Shown: one piece after another, positions 41,365-50,573 of the stretch | How the letters are laid out: every line of letters starts with the position of its first letter | How positions within the stretch are numbered: the stretch's first letter is position 1 | From: Dyella jiangningensis | GTDB lineage: Bacteria; Pseudomonadota; Gammaproteobacteria; Xanthomonadales; Rhodanobacteraceae | Length of the DNA stretch: 64,000 nt | Direction: 5' to 3' | NCBI RefSeq assembly: GCF_003264855.1 | Contig: NZ_NFZS01000004.1 | Location: 682,001-746,000 of the forward strand | Notes under the pieces: generated by a model | Database searches by the model: none | Told to the model about the DNA's origin: nothing | Seen by the model: the letters and a program-made list of their open reading frames with translations, nothing else | Position numbers and translations under genes: made by a program

Positions 41365-43629
41365 ATGAAAGACGCCAGTGAACCTTCCAACATCGTCAGC
41401 CTGACCCAGCGCCTGGATCCGTCCAGCGAGCGCGGAGGCGCCCTTTTGAACACCGTCCGGGACATCGCTGGCCGCCGCCTGCAGATCTTGATCAACGGCA
41501 TGTTCGAGCATGTCGATGACGCCCTGTTCGACCTCGCCGAAAAGGCCGAGAACAACGCGGCGCAAATGCACTACTTCGACGGCATGCGTGAAGTGCGCAA
41601 GCGCCGCCCCATCGTCGAGCGCTCCTTTCTCGCCCATGTATCGCGCGAACTGAGCGATTTTGCTGCCAACCAGCGTACTGCGCCGAGCAGCGGCATCCAG
41701 CTTCCCGTCGGCACCGCGGAACTCTCGCTGGTGGCGGACAACGAACTGGAAGAATCGTTGGCCATCACCAGCATGATCGGCAAGAACGAGACGCGCCTGA
41801 CGCGCGAGCTGTTCTCGGTGAATCAGCGCCTGTCGGTCATCTACGGCGGCCTCAAGATCGAAGACGGCAGCAATCCGGTCGGTCCGGCATCGCTCTCGCA
41901 GGCGTTCCGGCTGGCGATGCGCGAGCTCAACGCGGAGATGCGCGTCAAGCTCATCATCTACAAGCTGTTCGATCGCTATGTGCTGGCATCGCTGGACGAG
42001 CTCTACCAGGAGATCAATGCCGAACTGATTCGCGCCGGCGTGCTGCCCCAGTTGCGCCACGAAGTGTCGCGCAGCGGCGCCACCGGGCGCGGTGCGGGCG
42101 CAGCCACCGCCGATGGCGGCCAGGAAGGCGGCGCCTACCTGGGTGATGACGAAGGCAGCGCCTCCAGCGAACTGCTGCAGACGCTGCACACGCTGTTCAG
42201 TGCCCGCCGCGGCGCACCGGCCACCGCCATGCGCATGCCGGCCGGCGCCGTGCAGCTGCCCAGCGCCAATGAGTTGATCGGTGCACTGAGCGTGCTGCAG
42301 AGCCAGGCGGCCATCAACCAGCCGTTGCCCCTTGGCGCGGGCAACGCGCTGGAGCTTGCCGGCGAAGTGCAGCAGCTCAAGGAGCACCTGCTGGCGCAGA
42401 TCGGCTCGCTGCGTGGCGAGAAGCCCAGCCAGGTGTCGACCATCGACGAGGACACCATCGACCTCGTCGGCATGCTGTTCGAATTCATCCTCGAGGACCG
42501 CAACCTGCCCACCGAGATGCAGGTGCTGCTGGCTCGCCTGCAGATCCCATATCTCAAGGCCGCCATCCTCGACCGCAAGCTGTTCGCGCACCGCCAGCAT
42601 CCTGCACGCCGCCTGCTCGACAGCCTGGCCGACGCCGCCAAGGGTTGGTCGGCCGAGTCCGATCGCGACCACCGCCTGCACGACAAGATCAAGTCCATCG
42701 TCGACCGCCTCCTGCAGGACTTCGACGACGACATCAGCATTTTCGAACGCCTGTGCGTCGAACTGCAGGAATTCCAGGACATCAGCCGCCGCCGTGCCGA
42801 ACTGGCCGAGCAGCGCGTGGCCGAGTCCACCCGCGGACGGGAAAAACTGGAACAGGCGCGCCGCCGCGCGGCACGCGAAATCCTCAGCCGTATAGACGGC
42901 CATACGCTGCCGCCGCTGATCCATGGCGTGCTCTCGCGCGCATGGGCCAATTACCTGGTGCTGACCATCCTGCGCCAGGGCGAGGAATCCAGCGAGTTCC
43001 GCGACGCGCTCCGCTTCGCCAACGACTTCATCGACAGCACCAAGCCCGCACGCACGCTGGACGAGCGCCGCGCGCTGCGCCAGATGTTGCCCGGCATCGA
43101 GCGTGCGCTGCGCCGCGGCCTGGCCAACGTTGCTTTCCAGGAAAGCGACATCGATCGCCTGCTGGCGCAGCTGCATACCTACTACCGCCACCAGCTCGGC
43201 GAAGCCGTGCCGGAGGCGGAGATCCAGGCCGTCGCCGAGCCCAGCAGCCTGCCGATCCCGGAGAGCATCCAGCCGATCGCCGAGGCGGAACTCGCCCGCT
43301 CCGAACCGGAGCCTGAGCCGCTGGTCGACACGCCGGAAATGCAGCTCGTGGCCGAGCTGAAGCCGGGTATCTGGCTTGAGTTCATCACGGGTCCGGAAAC
43401 GGTCGAGCGCGCCAAGCTGTCCTGGATCAGCCCGATGAGCGGGCGCTACCTGTTCGTGAATCGCCGCGGCCTCAAGGTCGCCGACCACGCCCCGCACGAA
43501 CTGGCTGAGGCGCTCGCCCGCGGCTCGGCTCGCGTGCTTGATTCCACGGCCCTGTTCGACCGCGCGCTGGATGCCATCGTCGGTCGCCTCAGCCAGCCTG
43601 CCACGGCGACCAGCCCCGCAACCGAATGA
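41365..43629 (+). CDS. DUF1631 family protein
   Basis: Encodes 754 residues from the ATG at 41365. It is largely helical and acidic/basic with no signal peptide or membrane span. The N-terminal RLQILINGMFEHVDDALFDLAEKAENN and central FEFILEDRNLP segments fit the large DUF1631 family of gamma- and betaproteobacteria. The function is unknown. The C-terminal ~150 residues form a separate beta-rich section (GIWLEFITGPETVERAKLSW, GRYLFVNRRG) resembling PilZ-like or related small beta barrels. nadC overlaps its stop codon in ATGA, so the two are co-translated. Confidence 0.85.
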   Translation: MKDASEPSNIVSLTQRLDPSSERGGALLNTVRDIAGRRLQILINGMFEHVDDALFDLAEKAENNAAQMHYFDGMREVRKRRPIVERSFLAHVSRELSDFAANQRTAPSSGIQLPVGTAELSLVADNELEESLAITSMIGKNETRLTRELFSVNQRLSVIYGGLKIEDGSNPVGPASLSQAFRLAMRELNAEMRVKLIIYKLFDRYVLASLDELYQEINAELIRAGVLPQLRHEVSRSGATGRGAGAATADGGQEGGAYLGDDEGSASSELLQTLHTLFSARRGAPATAMRMPAGAVQLPSANELIGALSVLQSQAAINQPLPLGAGNALELAGEVQQLKEHLLAQIGSLRGEKPSQVSTIDEDTIDLVGMLFEFILEDRNLPTEMQVLLARLQIPYLKAAILDRKLFAHRQHPARRLLDSLADAAKGWSAESDRDHRLHDKIKSIVDRLLQDFDDDISIFERLCVELQEFQDISRRRAELAEQRVAESTRGREKLEQARRRAAREILSRIDGHTLPPLIHGVLSRAWANYLVLTILRQGEESSEFRDALRFANDFIDSTKPARTLDERRALRQMLPGIERALRRGLANVAFQESDIDRLLAQLHTYYRHQLGEAVPEAEIQAVAEPSSLPIPESIQPIAEAELARSEPEPEPLVDTPEMQLVAELKPGIWLEFITGPETVERAKLSWISPMSGRYLFVNRRGLKVADHAPHELAEALARGSARVLDSTALFDRALDAIVGRLSQPATATSPATE

Positions 43630-44480
43630 CTTCCCAACGACTTGTTCCTCCGGCGTCCGACCTGATCCGGGCCGACGTCGAGCGCGCATTTGCCGAAGAT
43701 ATCGGCACCGGCGACGCCACCGCCGACCTCCTTCCCGCCTCGGCCTTGGCCAGCGCCACCCTGACCTGCCGCGAGCATGCCGTCATCGCCGGCATCGACT
43801 GGTTCAATGCCTGCTTCGCCAGCCTGGACCCCGGCATACAGATCGAATGGCTGCTGAGTGATGGCGATCGCGCCGAAGCCGGCTCGGTGATTTGCCGACT
43901 GCACGGACGCGCCCGCCCGATGGTGAGCGCCGAACGATCGGCGCTGAACTTCCTGCAGCTGCTTTCGGGCACCGCCACCACGACCGCCGCCTACGTTGCC
44001 GCCGTGGCCGGTACCGGCGTGCGCGTATTGGACACCCGCAAGACCGTGCCCGGTCTTCGCCTGGCACAGAAATATGCGGTGCGCTGCGGTGGCGGCCATA
44101 ACCATCGCGTGGGCCTGTACGACGCCATCCTGGTGAAGGAAAACCACATCATCGCCGCCGGTGGCATCCGCGCCGCGGCCGAAGCGGCCCGCCGCCTGCA
44201 TCCAAAGCTGCTGCTGGAAATCGAGGTCGAGAACCTGGAAGAACTGCAGCAGGCACTGGACGCTGGCGCCGACCGCATCATGCTCGACAACTTCACCTTG
44301 CCGCTGATGCGCGAGGCCGTGGCTATTGCCAAAGGCCGTGCGGAGCTGGAGATTTCCGGCAATGTCGACCTGAGCACGATTGCCGACTATGCCGGCACCG
44401 GCGTGGACTACATCTCGGTCGGCGCCTTGACCAAGCACGTGCGGGCCGTCGACCTGTCACTGCGCTTGAAGCTGGACTGA
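43626..44480 (+). CDS. nadC: Nicotinate-nucleotide pyrophosphorylase (quinolinate phosphoribosyltransferase)
   Basis: Encodes 284 residues. It converts quinolinate plus PRPP to nicotinate mononucleotide in de novo NAD synthesis. Key segments are ERSALNFLQLLSG, LDTRKTVPGLRLAQKYAV, GGGHNHRVGLYDAILVKENHI, and LDNFTLP near the phosphate-binding barrel end (SVGALTKH). The ATG overlaps the DUF1631 stop codon by 4 bp. Confidence 0.97.
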   Translation: MTSQRLVPPASDLIRADVERAFAEDIGTGDATADLLPASALASATLTCREHAVIAGIDWFNACFASLDPGIQIEWLLSDGDRAEAGSVICRLHGRARPMVSAERSALNFLQLLSGTATTTAAYVAAVAGTGVRVLDTRKTVPGLRLAQKYAVRCGGGHNHRVGLYDAILVKENHIIAAGGIRAAAEAARRLHPKLLLEIEVENLEELQQALDAGADRIMLDNFTLPLMREAVAIAKGRAELEISGNVDLSTIADYAGTGVDYISVGALTKHVRAVDLSLRLKLD

Positions 44481-44616
44481 CGACGGGCGGCCACTGCCGC
44501 TCCGTAGGCCGTTGGAATCGCCGGTGCTGGACCTGGGGCATGGCCAAAGCCGACTTCGTGCCCGGCCATGCTGCCTTCACCTTGCAAGCCACACGCGCCG
44601 CCTACACTCTCGCTCC

Positions 44617-45027
44617 ATGAGTGAACTTCCCGACCTGATGCTGTTGCTGGTCCTGCTGGCTGTCATAGGCGGCTGGTTGAAGCTGAGCCGCGCCCGCGAG
44701 CAGGCAACCCAGGAAGCGCGCCAGCTGTGCCGCCAGCATGGCCTGCAGCTGCTGGATGAAAGCGTGGGGCTGCGCAGCCTCAAGCTGCGACGTGCAAGAG
44801 GCCAATGGTTCTGGGAGCGCTGCTATACCTTCGAGGTGAGCATCGACGGTGACGACCGGGAGCCAGGGAAACTGTGGATGTCAGGCCGCGCCCTCACCGG
44901 CCTGAGCCTTCCCACGATCCAGAGCCACCTGCCGGACCTGATGGCAGAGCACGTGCCGCGAACCTCGCAAAGCGGCAACGTCGTGCCGCTGCGTCCCCGC
45001 TTGAACAGGGACAGCAGCCTGCACTGA
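44617..45027 (+). CDS. DUF3301 family membrane-anchored protein
   Basis: Encodes 136 residues. A single N-terminal membrane segment (LMLLLVLLAVIGGWL, ~7-21) is followed by a cytoplasmic domain with ARQLCRQHGLQLLDESVGL and RYTFEVS-like strand patterns, typical of DUF3301. The function is unknown. It is convergent with sspB, 14 bp apart, with a small palindrome (AGCAGCCT / AGGCTGCT) across its end that may act as a terminator. Confidence 0.8.
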   Translation: MSELPDLMLLLVLLAVIGGWLKLSRAREQATQEARQLCRQHGLQLLDESVGLRSLKLRRARGQWFWERCYTFEVSIDGDDREPGKLWMSGRALTGLSLPTIQSHLPDLMAEHVPRTSQSGNVVPLRPRLNRDSSLH

Positions 45028-45041
45028 GGCTGCTGCCGGCC

Positions 45042-45491
45042 TTATTTCACGACGCGCAGGAAGGGCGCGCTGCGCTTGGGCTTGTCGCCCGCCTGATCGC
45101 TCTCGGGCGAGGGCGGCGTGTCATCAGGGTCGGAGGGCGGCGGCGGGTTGTCCCCGCCTTCGTCGGCAGGAAACATCATGCCCTGCCCGTTCTCCTGGGC
45201 GTAGAGCGCCAGCACGGCCTGCACGGGGATATGGATGTTGTGGCTGACGCCGGAAAAACGGGCCTGGAAACTGATCCAGTCGTTGCCGAGATCCAGGTTG
45301 GCCACAGCACGCATCGCGAGGTTCAACACCACCTGGCCGTTCTTGATGACCTGAGGCGGTACCCGCACGCCTTCGCGGGCGGCATCCACCAGCACGTAGG
45401 GAGTGAGGTTGTTGTCGGTGATCCAGTCATAAATTGCCCGCAAGAGATAGGGGCGATTGGAGGTCATCGGCGGTAGCTTGTCGTCGGTCAT
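45042..45491 (-). CDS. sspB: ClpXP protease specificity-enhancing factor SspB
   Basis: Encodes 149 residues. The conserved N-terminal domain (RPYLLRAIYDWITDNNLTPYVLVD ~13-36, FQARFSGVSHNIHIPVQAVLALYA) binds ssrA tags. An acidic, Pro-rich disordered linker and the C-terminal ClpX-binding tail (RSAPFLRVVK) follow. It delivers ssrA-tagged proteins to ClpXP. It sits downstream of sspA, as is usual. Confidence 0.96.
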   Translation of the reverse strand: MTDDKLPPMTSNRPYLLRAIYDWITDNNLTPYVLVDAAREGVRVPPQVIKNGQVVLNLAMRAVANLDLGNDWISFQARFSGVSHNIHIPVQAVLALYAQENGQGMMFPADEGGDNPPPPSDPDDTPPSPESDQAGDKPKRSAPFLRVVK

Positions 45492-45656
45492 TCAAAAACC
45501 CGTTGGAGACCGGCGTCACGGAAGCCTCCCGGAGCCTGGTCGAATGGATGGCGGCAGTGTAATGCCAAGCCGAGGGGAGGTGCGCAGGACATGCCATCAG
45601 GCACGGCGGCAGTCACGCCGATAGCCGGCCATCTCATCGGATCCCTGGCTATCGGA

Positions 45657-46280
45657 TCAGGGCCGCATGGCCTTTTCTTCAGCGGTCATGCTGCGTGCAT
45701 AGCCCTGGCTGGCGAACAGCCGCTCGCCGTAATCGAGGATGGGCTTGCCGTCGCGTCCCAGGTCCACTCCCAGCCACGGCAGGCGCCAGACCACGGGTGC
45801 CACCAGGCAATCGGTCAGGCTCATCTCGGGGTTGAGGAAGAACCGCGATGCCTTGAAGAGCGGCAGCGAGGCCAGCAGGTGCTCACGCAACCGCTTGCGG
45901 GCGGCATCCGCCGGGCGTCCGCCAGCCTTGATGGTTTCAATCTCGGGCAGCCAGTCGAGCTCGATGCGCACCGTGGCCAGGCGCAGCCGCGCACGGGACA
46001 GCGGATCGATCGGCATCAGCGGGGGATGGGGATAGCGTTCGTCCAGGTATTCGCAGACGACTGCCGTGTTGTAGAGGGTGAGGTCCCTGTCGACCAGGGT
46101 CGGCGTGGTGCCGTAGGGGTTCAGCTCGAGCAGGTCTTCGGGGGGCTTGGCCGGGTCCACCAGCACCCGTTCATAGCTGACGCCCTTGGCTGCAAGCACC
46201 AGACGGGTGCGGTGGCACTGGATGCCATCCGCGGTGGTGTACAGGGTGAGTGCGGTACGCGAACGAGCGCTTTGAACCAT
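45657..46280 (-). CDS. sspA: Stringent starvation protein A (GST-like)
   Basis: Encodes 207 residues from the ATG at 46280, chosen because GGGGAGA lies 6 bp upstream; another in-frame ATG seven codons earlier lacks this. It has an N-terminal thioredoxin-like domain (LTLYTTADGIQCHRTRLVLAAKG) and a C-terminal helical GST domain (PEMSLTDCLVAPVVWRL). SspA binds RNA polymerase as a global regulator under starvation and acid stress; it lacks catalytic GST residues. The order petABC-sspA-sspB is conserved in proteobacteria. Confidence 0.93.
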   Translation of the reverse strand: MVQSARSRTALTLYTTADGIQCHRTRLVLAAKGVSYERVLVDPAKPPEDLLELNPYGTTPTLVDRDLTLYNTAVVCEYLDERYPHPPLMPIDPLSRARLRLATVRIELDWLPEIETIKAGGRPADAARKRLREHLLASLPLFKASRFFLNPEMSLTDCLVAPVVWRLPWLGVDLGRDGKPILDYGERLFASQGYARSMTAEEKAMRP

Positions 46281-46355
46281 GCGCGATCTCCCCATCGACA
46301 TTAAGCGAATACGGCGGCACTAGGCCGCCGTACCCTGGGCCATTGGAGGGGCGCC

Positions 46356-47090
46356 TCAGTGGACGTCCTTCCAATATTCCTTCTTTAGCAGATATGCCAG
46401 GAAAGTGAAGCCCGCCAGGAAGAGCAGCACCCAGATGCCGTAGCGCTGGCGCTGCAGGGCGGCCGGCTCGGAGGCGTACTCGAGGAAGGCGGTCAGGTCA
46501 CGCGTGGCCTGCTGGTATTGGGCCGGCGTCAGCTTGCCCGGCTGGGACAGCTCCAGCTTCTCCACCTCGTCGGAACCTTCCTTCTTCACCGCCGTCTGCA
46601 CGCCCTGAAGCTCCCACAGGGGGTTGGGCATGGAGGCGTTCGGGAAGACGGTGTTGTTCCAACCCACCGGACGGCTGGGATCCACGTAGAACGAGTTGAG
46701 GTAACCGAAGACCCAGTCCGCACCCTCTTCCTTGGTGCGAACTTCCAGCGAGAGATCCGGCGGTGCCTTGCCGAAATACTGCTGGGCCGCCTCTTCCGGC
46801 ATGTGCGAGACCACCGGATCGCCGAACTTCGCGCCGGTGAAATTGAGGTTTTTCATCACCTCGCCTTCGCTCAGGCCGAGATCCTCGGCCATGCGCGAAT
46901 AACGCACGTACTTCAGCGAGTGGCAACCGACGCAGTAGTTGAAGAACAGCTTGGCGCCACGCTGGAGCGAAGCCTGGTCACGGATGTTGACGCCGGCGGA
47001 AGGCAGCTTGCCCTCCTCGGCGGACACGGTGGACGTGGCGCCCACCAGCAGACCCATGGCAAGTGCAAACGAGTAAATGGCTTTCTTCAT
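46356..47090 (-). CDS. petC: Cytochrome c1 of the bc1 complex
   Basis: Encodes 244 residues from the ATG at 47090 (MKKAIYSFALAMGLLVG, signal peptide cleaved near VSA-EEG). An ATG seven codons earlier, overlapping petB, is possible. The haem c motif is CVGCH (~49-53), with distal Met probably in FPNASMPNPL. The C-terminal membrane anchor is ~216-235 (YGIWVLLFLAGFTFLAYLL). It passes electrons from the Rieske centre to soluble cytochromes. It is the last gene of petABC. Confidence 0.95.
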   Translation of the reverse strand: MKKAIYSFALAMGLLVGATSTVSAEEGKLPSAGVNIRDQASLQRGAKLFFNYCVGCHSLKYVRYSRMAEDLGLSEGEVMKNLNFTGAKFGDPVVSHMPEEAAQQYFGKAPPDLSLEVRTKEEGADWVFGYLNSFYVDPSRPVGWNNTVFPNASMPNPLWELQGVQTAVKKEGSDEVEKLELSQPGKLTPAQYQQATRDLTAFLEYASEPAALQRQRYGIWVLLFLAGFTFLAYLLKKEYWKDVH

Positions 47091-47103
47091 CGGGGACTGT
47101 CGC

Positions 47104-48406
47104 TTAGTCATGGTCAAACACCACCCGCTCCGGCACCGGCTTGGTCTTTTCCCAGCCAAGGCGCGTGTAGAACCACAGGAACACGAAGTACCCGAAGTAC
47201 AGGAGCGTCATCACGCGACCGAACGCGTTCTCCCAGAAGGTTGCGTCGGAGGGAACCCACTCGACGAGCTTCTCGCCGACCACGCCCGCGCCCACCAGCG
47301 CCAGGCCGATGAAGGAACCGGCGAACGTCAGCAGCGCGACCTTGAAGCCAGTGCCGCGATAGCGGATCGAACGCACCTTGCCCGCATCGATCCACGGCAG
47401 CAGGAACAGCAGCGCGATGGCGCCGAACATGCCCAGCACGCCCCAGAAGGCCGTGCCGAAGAACGACGGGATCATGCGCAGGATCGCGTAGAACGGGGTG
47501 AAGTACCACGACGGCTTGATGTGCGTCGGCGTCACCAGGTTGTTGGCCGGCAGGAAGTTGTCGTGCTCCAGGAACCAGCCGCCAAAGGTCGGCGCGAAGA
47601 AGATGATGAACGCCGCGATGATCAGGAAGAAGCCGACACCGAACGTATCCTTCACCGTGTAGTACGGGTGGAAGGGAATGCCGTCGGCAGGCTTGTTCGG
47701 ATCCCAGCGGTTGCCCTTCGGGCCGTGCTTGACGTCCACGCCGTCCGGGTTGTTCGAACCCACCTCATGCAGTGCGGCCAGGTGCAGCACCACCAGCAGC
47801 AGCAGCACGATCGGCAGCGCGATCACGTGAAGTGCGAAGAAGCGGTTGAGCGTGGCGTCGGCAGGCAGGTAGTCGCCCATGATCCACTCCACCAGGCTGC
47901 CGCCGATCACCGGGATCGTGCCGAACAGCGAGATGATCACCTTGGCACCCCAGAACGACATGTTGCCCCACGGCAGCACGTAGCCCATGAAGGCCTCGGC
48001 CATCAGCGCCAGGAAGATCAGCATGCCGAGCAGCCACACCAGCTCGCGCGGCTTCTGGTACGAGCCGTACATCAGGCCGCGGAACATGTGCAGATACACG
48101 ACCACGAAGAACATCGACGCGCCCGTGGAGTGCATGTAGCGGATCAGCCAGCCCCACGGCACCTCGCGCATGATGTACTCGACCGAGGCGAACGCGAGCG
48201 CCGCAGTCGGGCTTGTAGTTCATGGTGAGGAAGATGCCGGTGACGATCTGGTTGACCAGCACCAGCAGGGCGAGCGAACCGAAGTAGTACCAAAGATTGA
48301 AGTTCTTCGGTGCGTAGTACTCGGTCATGTGCTTGCGGTAGACGGGCATCAGGCCCGGCGCACGCTCGTTGAACCAGTCGCCGATGCGCGTGAATACGTT
48401 GGCCAT
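47104..48406 (-). pseudogene. petB: Cytochrome b of the bc1 complex, split by a one-base frameshift
   Basis: The gene spans 1303 bp, one more than a multiple of three. Translation from the ATG at 48406 is normal to MNYKPD (~68 residues) and then goes out of frame. The other ~365 residues (VEYIMREVPWGWLIRYMHSTG ... VVFDHD) lie in another frame. Removing one base at 48205 (an extra T on the coding strand after CCCGAC) restores DAALAFASVEYIM and a 433-residue protein with haem-ligand His pairs and the PEWY-like segment (PSWYFTPFYAILR). Everything else looks intact, so a sequencing or assembly error or a very recent mutation is more likely than an old pseudogene. The ATG overlaps the petA stop (TAATG). 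Confidence 0.9.
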
Positions 48407-49011
48407 TAGCCGGCCTCCTTCGGATCCACGCCAATCTGGATGTGCGTGTCGTCAACGAAATGGTACGGGGGCACCAAGAGGTTCTTGGGTGCCGGCACGC
48501 CGGCGTAGACACGGCCGGACATGTCGTAACGCGACTTGTGGCAGGGGCAGTAGAAGCCGCCCTTCCAGTCCGGATCGAACGGCTCGGGCTTCATCACGGG
48601 GACGAAGTCGGGCACGCAACCCAGGTGGGTGCACAGGCCGACCAGCACCAGCCACTCGGGCTTGATGGAGCGTGCTTCGTTCTGCGCGTACTTGGGCTGC
48701 TGCTCGGCCGAGCCCTGGTCGGACTTGGCGTCGACCAGACGACCGTCCTGGCTGGGCAGCGCGTCGAGCTGGGCCTTGGTGCGATTGACCACGAAGACCG
48801 GGAGACCACGCCAAGGATAGGTGACCTTCTGGCCCTCCTCGATCTTGCTGATGTCGACCGTGACCGGCGCACCCGCGGACTTCGCCCGAGCACTGGGCTC
48901 CCACGACTTGATGAAGGGCACAGCTGCCGCGACGACTCCTACACCTCCGACCACTGCCGTGGTCGCTGTGAGGAAGCGGCGGCGGCCGTGATCGACGACT
49001 TCGTTCGCCAT
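48406..49011 (-). CDS. petA: Ubiquinol-cytochrome c reductase Rieske iron-sulfur subunit
   Basis: Encodes 201 residues. A Tat signal-anchor (GRRRFLTATTAVVGGVGVVAAAVPF) is followed by the Rieske domain with 2Fe-2S ligands in CTHLGC (~127-132) and CPCHKS (~155-160). It oxidises ubiquinol together with cytochrome b in the periplasmic part of the bc1 complex. It is the first gene of petABC, with a good promoter 40 bp upstream. Confidence 0.97.
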   Translation of the reverse strand: MANEVVDHGRRRFLTATTAVVGGVGVVAAAVPFIKSWEPSARAKSAGAPVTVDISKIEEGQKVTYPWRGLPVFVVNRTKAQLDALPSQDGRLVDAKSDQGSAEQQPKYAQNEARSIKPEWLVLVGLCTHLGCVPDFVPVMKPEPFDPDWKGGFYCPCHKSRYDMSGRVYAGVPAPKNLLVPPYHFVDDTHIQIGVDPKEAG

Positions 49012-49049
49012 CAGGCTCTCCGGTACTTACATGCCATTGAGACGCGGAA

Positions 49050-49077
49050 CTTATAGAGTTCCACAGGTGCTTGCCAA
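49050..49077 (-). promoter_or_regulatory. Promoter of petABC
   Basis: On the minus strand, TTGGCA (49077-49072) is followed by a 16-bp spacer and TATAAG (49055-49050). Initiation near 49043 gives a leader of ~32 nt before petA. Confidence 0.6.
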
Positions 49078-49385
49078 GCGCGTCGACATGTACGACAGCG
49101 GAAATCCTTCCGCATCGGACCAGAAAAATCCTAGCAACTCCCCCAAACAGCAGGCACGCGGCGCCGCTACGATGAGCATGCGGCAGAGCCGCAGGCTTTC
49201 GATTCCGGGCACCTTGCGCACCGGGAAGTTCCCGGGACGACCCGCTTCGCAAGCGCCAGCAGAATCCGGCTCCCGCAAAATCGCGTTAGTGTAGCGTCAG
49301 GGCATGACTCGTACAATAAAAGCGGTGCTTTTGCCGCACCTACGCGCAATCCGACCTAACGCCTTGCCACGAAACGCATAACGAC
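49078..49385. other. Intergenic region between petA and the protease gene
   Basis: About 310 bp. Small palindromes are visible (for example CTTGCGCACCGGGAAGTTCCCGGG-like at ~49210), but no gene or RNA was recognised. The promoter of the DegS-like protease should lie in its right part. Confidence 0.4.
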
Positions 49386-50573
49386 ATGAAACATGCCGCA
49401 GGCACGCTCGCCTTCATTGCCCGCTTCGTCGTACTCGGGCTGGCGGCAGCCTTCGTCATCAGCCTCCTGTGGCCCAATGTCGGGAATCGTCTGCGGCAAC
49501 ACTTCGGCGTCGGGCAACCCGCTGCGGAAGCTCCGGCGGTCGCCGCGCCCGCCACGCGCATCAGCGGCCCCGCCTCGTATGCCGACGCCGTTTCGCGCGC
49601 GGCGCCGTCGGTGGTGAACATCTATGCGAACAAGATGGTCACCGAGCAGGCCGTGCAGATGTATACCGATCCCGTGCTGCAACGGCTCTTCGGCGGCCGC
49701 CCTGCCGGCCCGGCCTACAAGAAGCGCGAGCAGAACCTGGGCTCGGGCGTGATCGTGAGCAGCCAGGGTTATGTGCTCACCAACAACCACGTGATCGCGA
49801 ATGCCGACGACATCCAGGTGCTGCTGTACGACGGTCGCGTCGCCAAGGCCAAGGTGGTTGGCGCGGACATGGAAACCGACCTGGCGGTGTTGAAGATCGA
49901 CGCGGGCAACTTGCCGGTCATCCATATCGCCGACCGCCAGCCCGTGCGCACCGGCGACGTGGTGCTGGCCATCGGCAATCCGCTCGGTCTCAACCAGACC
50001 GTGACCATGGGCATCGTCAGCGCCATCGGCCGGCAGCTGAGCAGTGGCAGCCCCGAGGATTTCATCCAGACCGATGCGGCGATCAACCTCGGCAACTCGG
50101 GCGGCGCGCTCGTCAACACCGAGGGCGAACTGGTCGGCATCAATACCCTGCTGATCGGCAAGGCCGCCAACGCCGAAGGCATCAGTTTCGCCATCCCGGT
50201 GGCCAGCGCGAAGAAGGTGCTGGACCAGATCATCGACACCGGCCATGTGGTGCGCGGCTGGATGGGCGCGGACTACACCTTCGTTCCCGTCGCGGCCGAC
50301 AGCGGCCTGCCCGCCGCCGCGCGCGGCGCCCTGGTCACCGACATCTACCCGGGTGGCCCGGCTGCCCAGGCGGGCATCCAGCCGCATGACATCCTGCTGC
50401 GGCTGGGCAAGGAGGACATCGTCGGGCCGGCCGACCTGCGCCGGCACGAGGCCGCCCTCAAGCCGGGAAGCAAGGTGGAAGTGTCGGGATTGCGCAACGG
50501 CACGCCGTTCCGCACCGAGGTGATCCTGGCCCAGCGCCCGCCGCTGACGCCGACCGCCTCACTGGATGGCTGA
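49386..50573 (+). CDS. DegS/AlgW-like membrane-anchored serine protease (HtrA family)
   Basis: Encodes 395 residues. One N-terminal membrane anchor (~8-28) is followed by a trypsin-like domain whose catalytic His is in TNNHVI (~138), Asp in METDLAVL (~168) and Ser in GNSGGALV (~240). A single PDZ domain (~275-380: GWMGADYTF, GALVTDIYPGGPAAQAGI) follows. One PDZ and a membrane anchor fit DegS/AlgW, which cleaves anti-sigma factor RseA/MucA to start the sigma-E envelope stress response, rather than two-PDZ DegP. Its stop overlaps the convergent transglycosylase gene by 15 bp. Confidence 0.9.
   Translation: MKHAAGTLAFIARFVVLGLAAAFVISLLWPNVGNRLRQHFGVGQPAAEAPAVAAPATRISGPASYADAVSRAAPSVVNIYANKMVTEQAVQMYTDPVLQRLFGGRPAGPAYKKREQNLGSGVIVSSQGYVLTNNHVIANADDIQVLLYDGRVAKAKVVGADMETDLAVLKIDAGNLPVIHIADRQPVRTGDVVLAIGNPLGLNQTVTMGIVSAIGRQLSSGSPEDFIQTDAAINLGNSGGALVNTEGELVGINTLLIGKAANAEGISFAIPVASAKKVLDQIIDTGHVVRGWMGADYTFVPVAADSGLPAAARGALVTDIYPGGPAAQAGIQPHDILLRLGKEDIVGPADLRRHEAALKPGSKVEVSGLRNGTPFRTEVILAQRPPLTPTASLDG

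Noticed and set aside
41218-43689. 823-codon minus-strand frame opposite DUF1631
   Set aside because: The plus-strand gene is coupled to nadC and belongs to a known family; the minus frame is low-complexity.
48190-48220. Programmed ribosomal frameshift in petB
   Set aside because: There is no slippery heptamer or downstream structure, and cytochrome b is not known to need one; an extra base is the simpler explanation.
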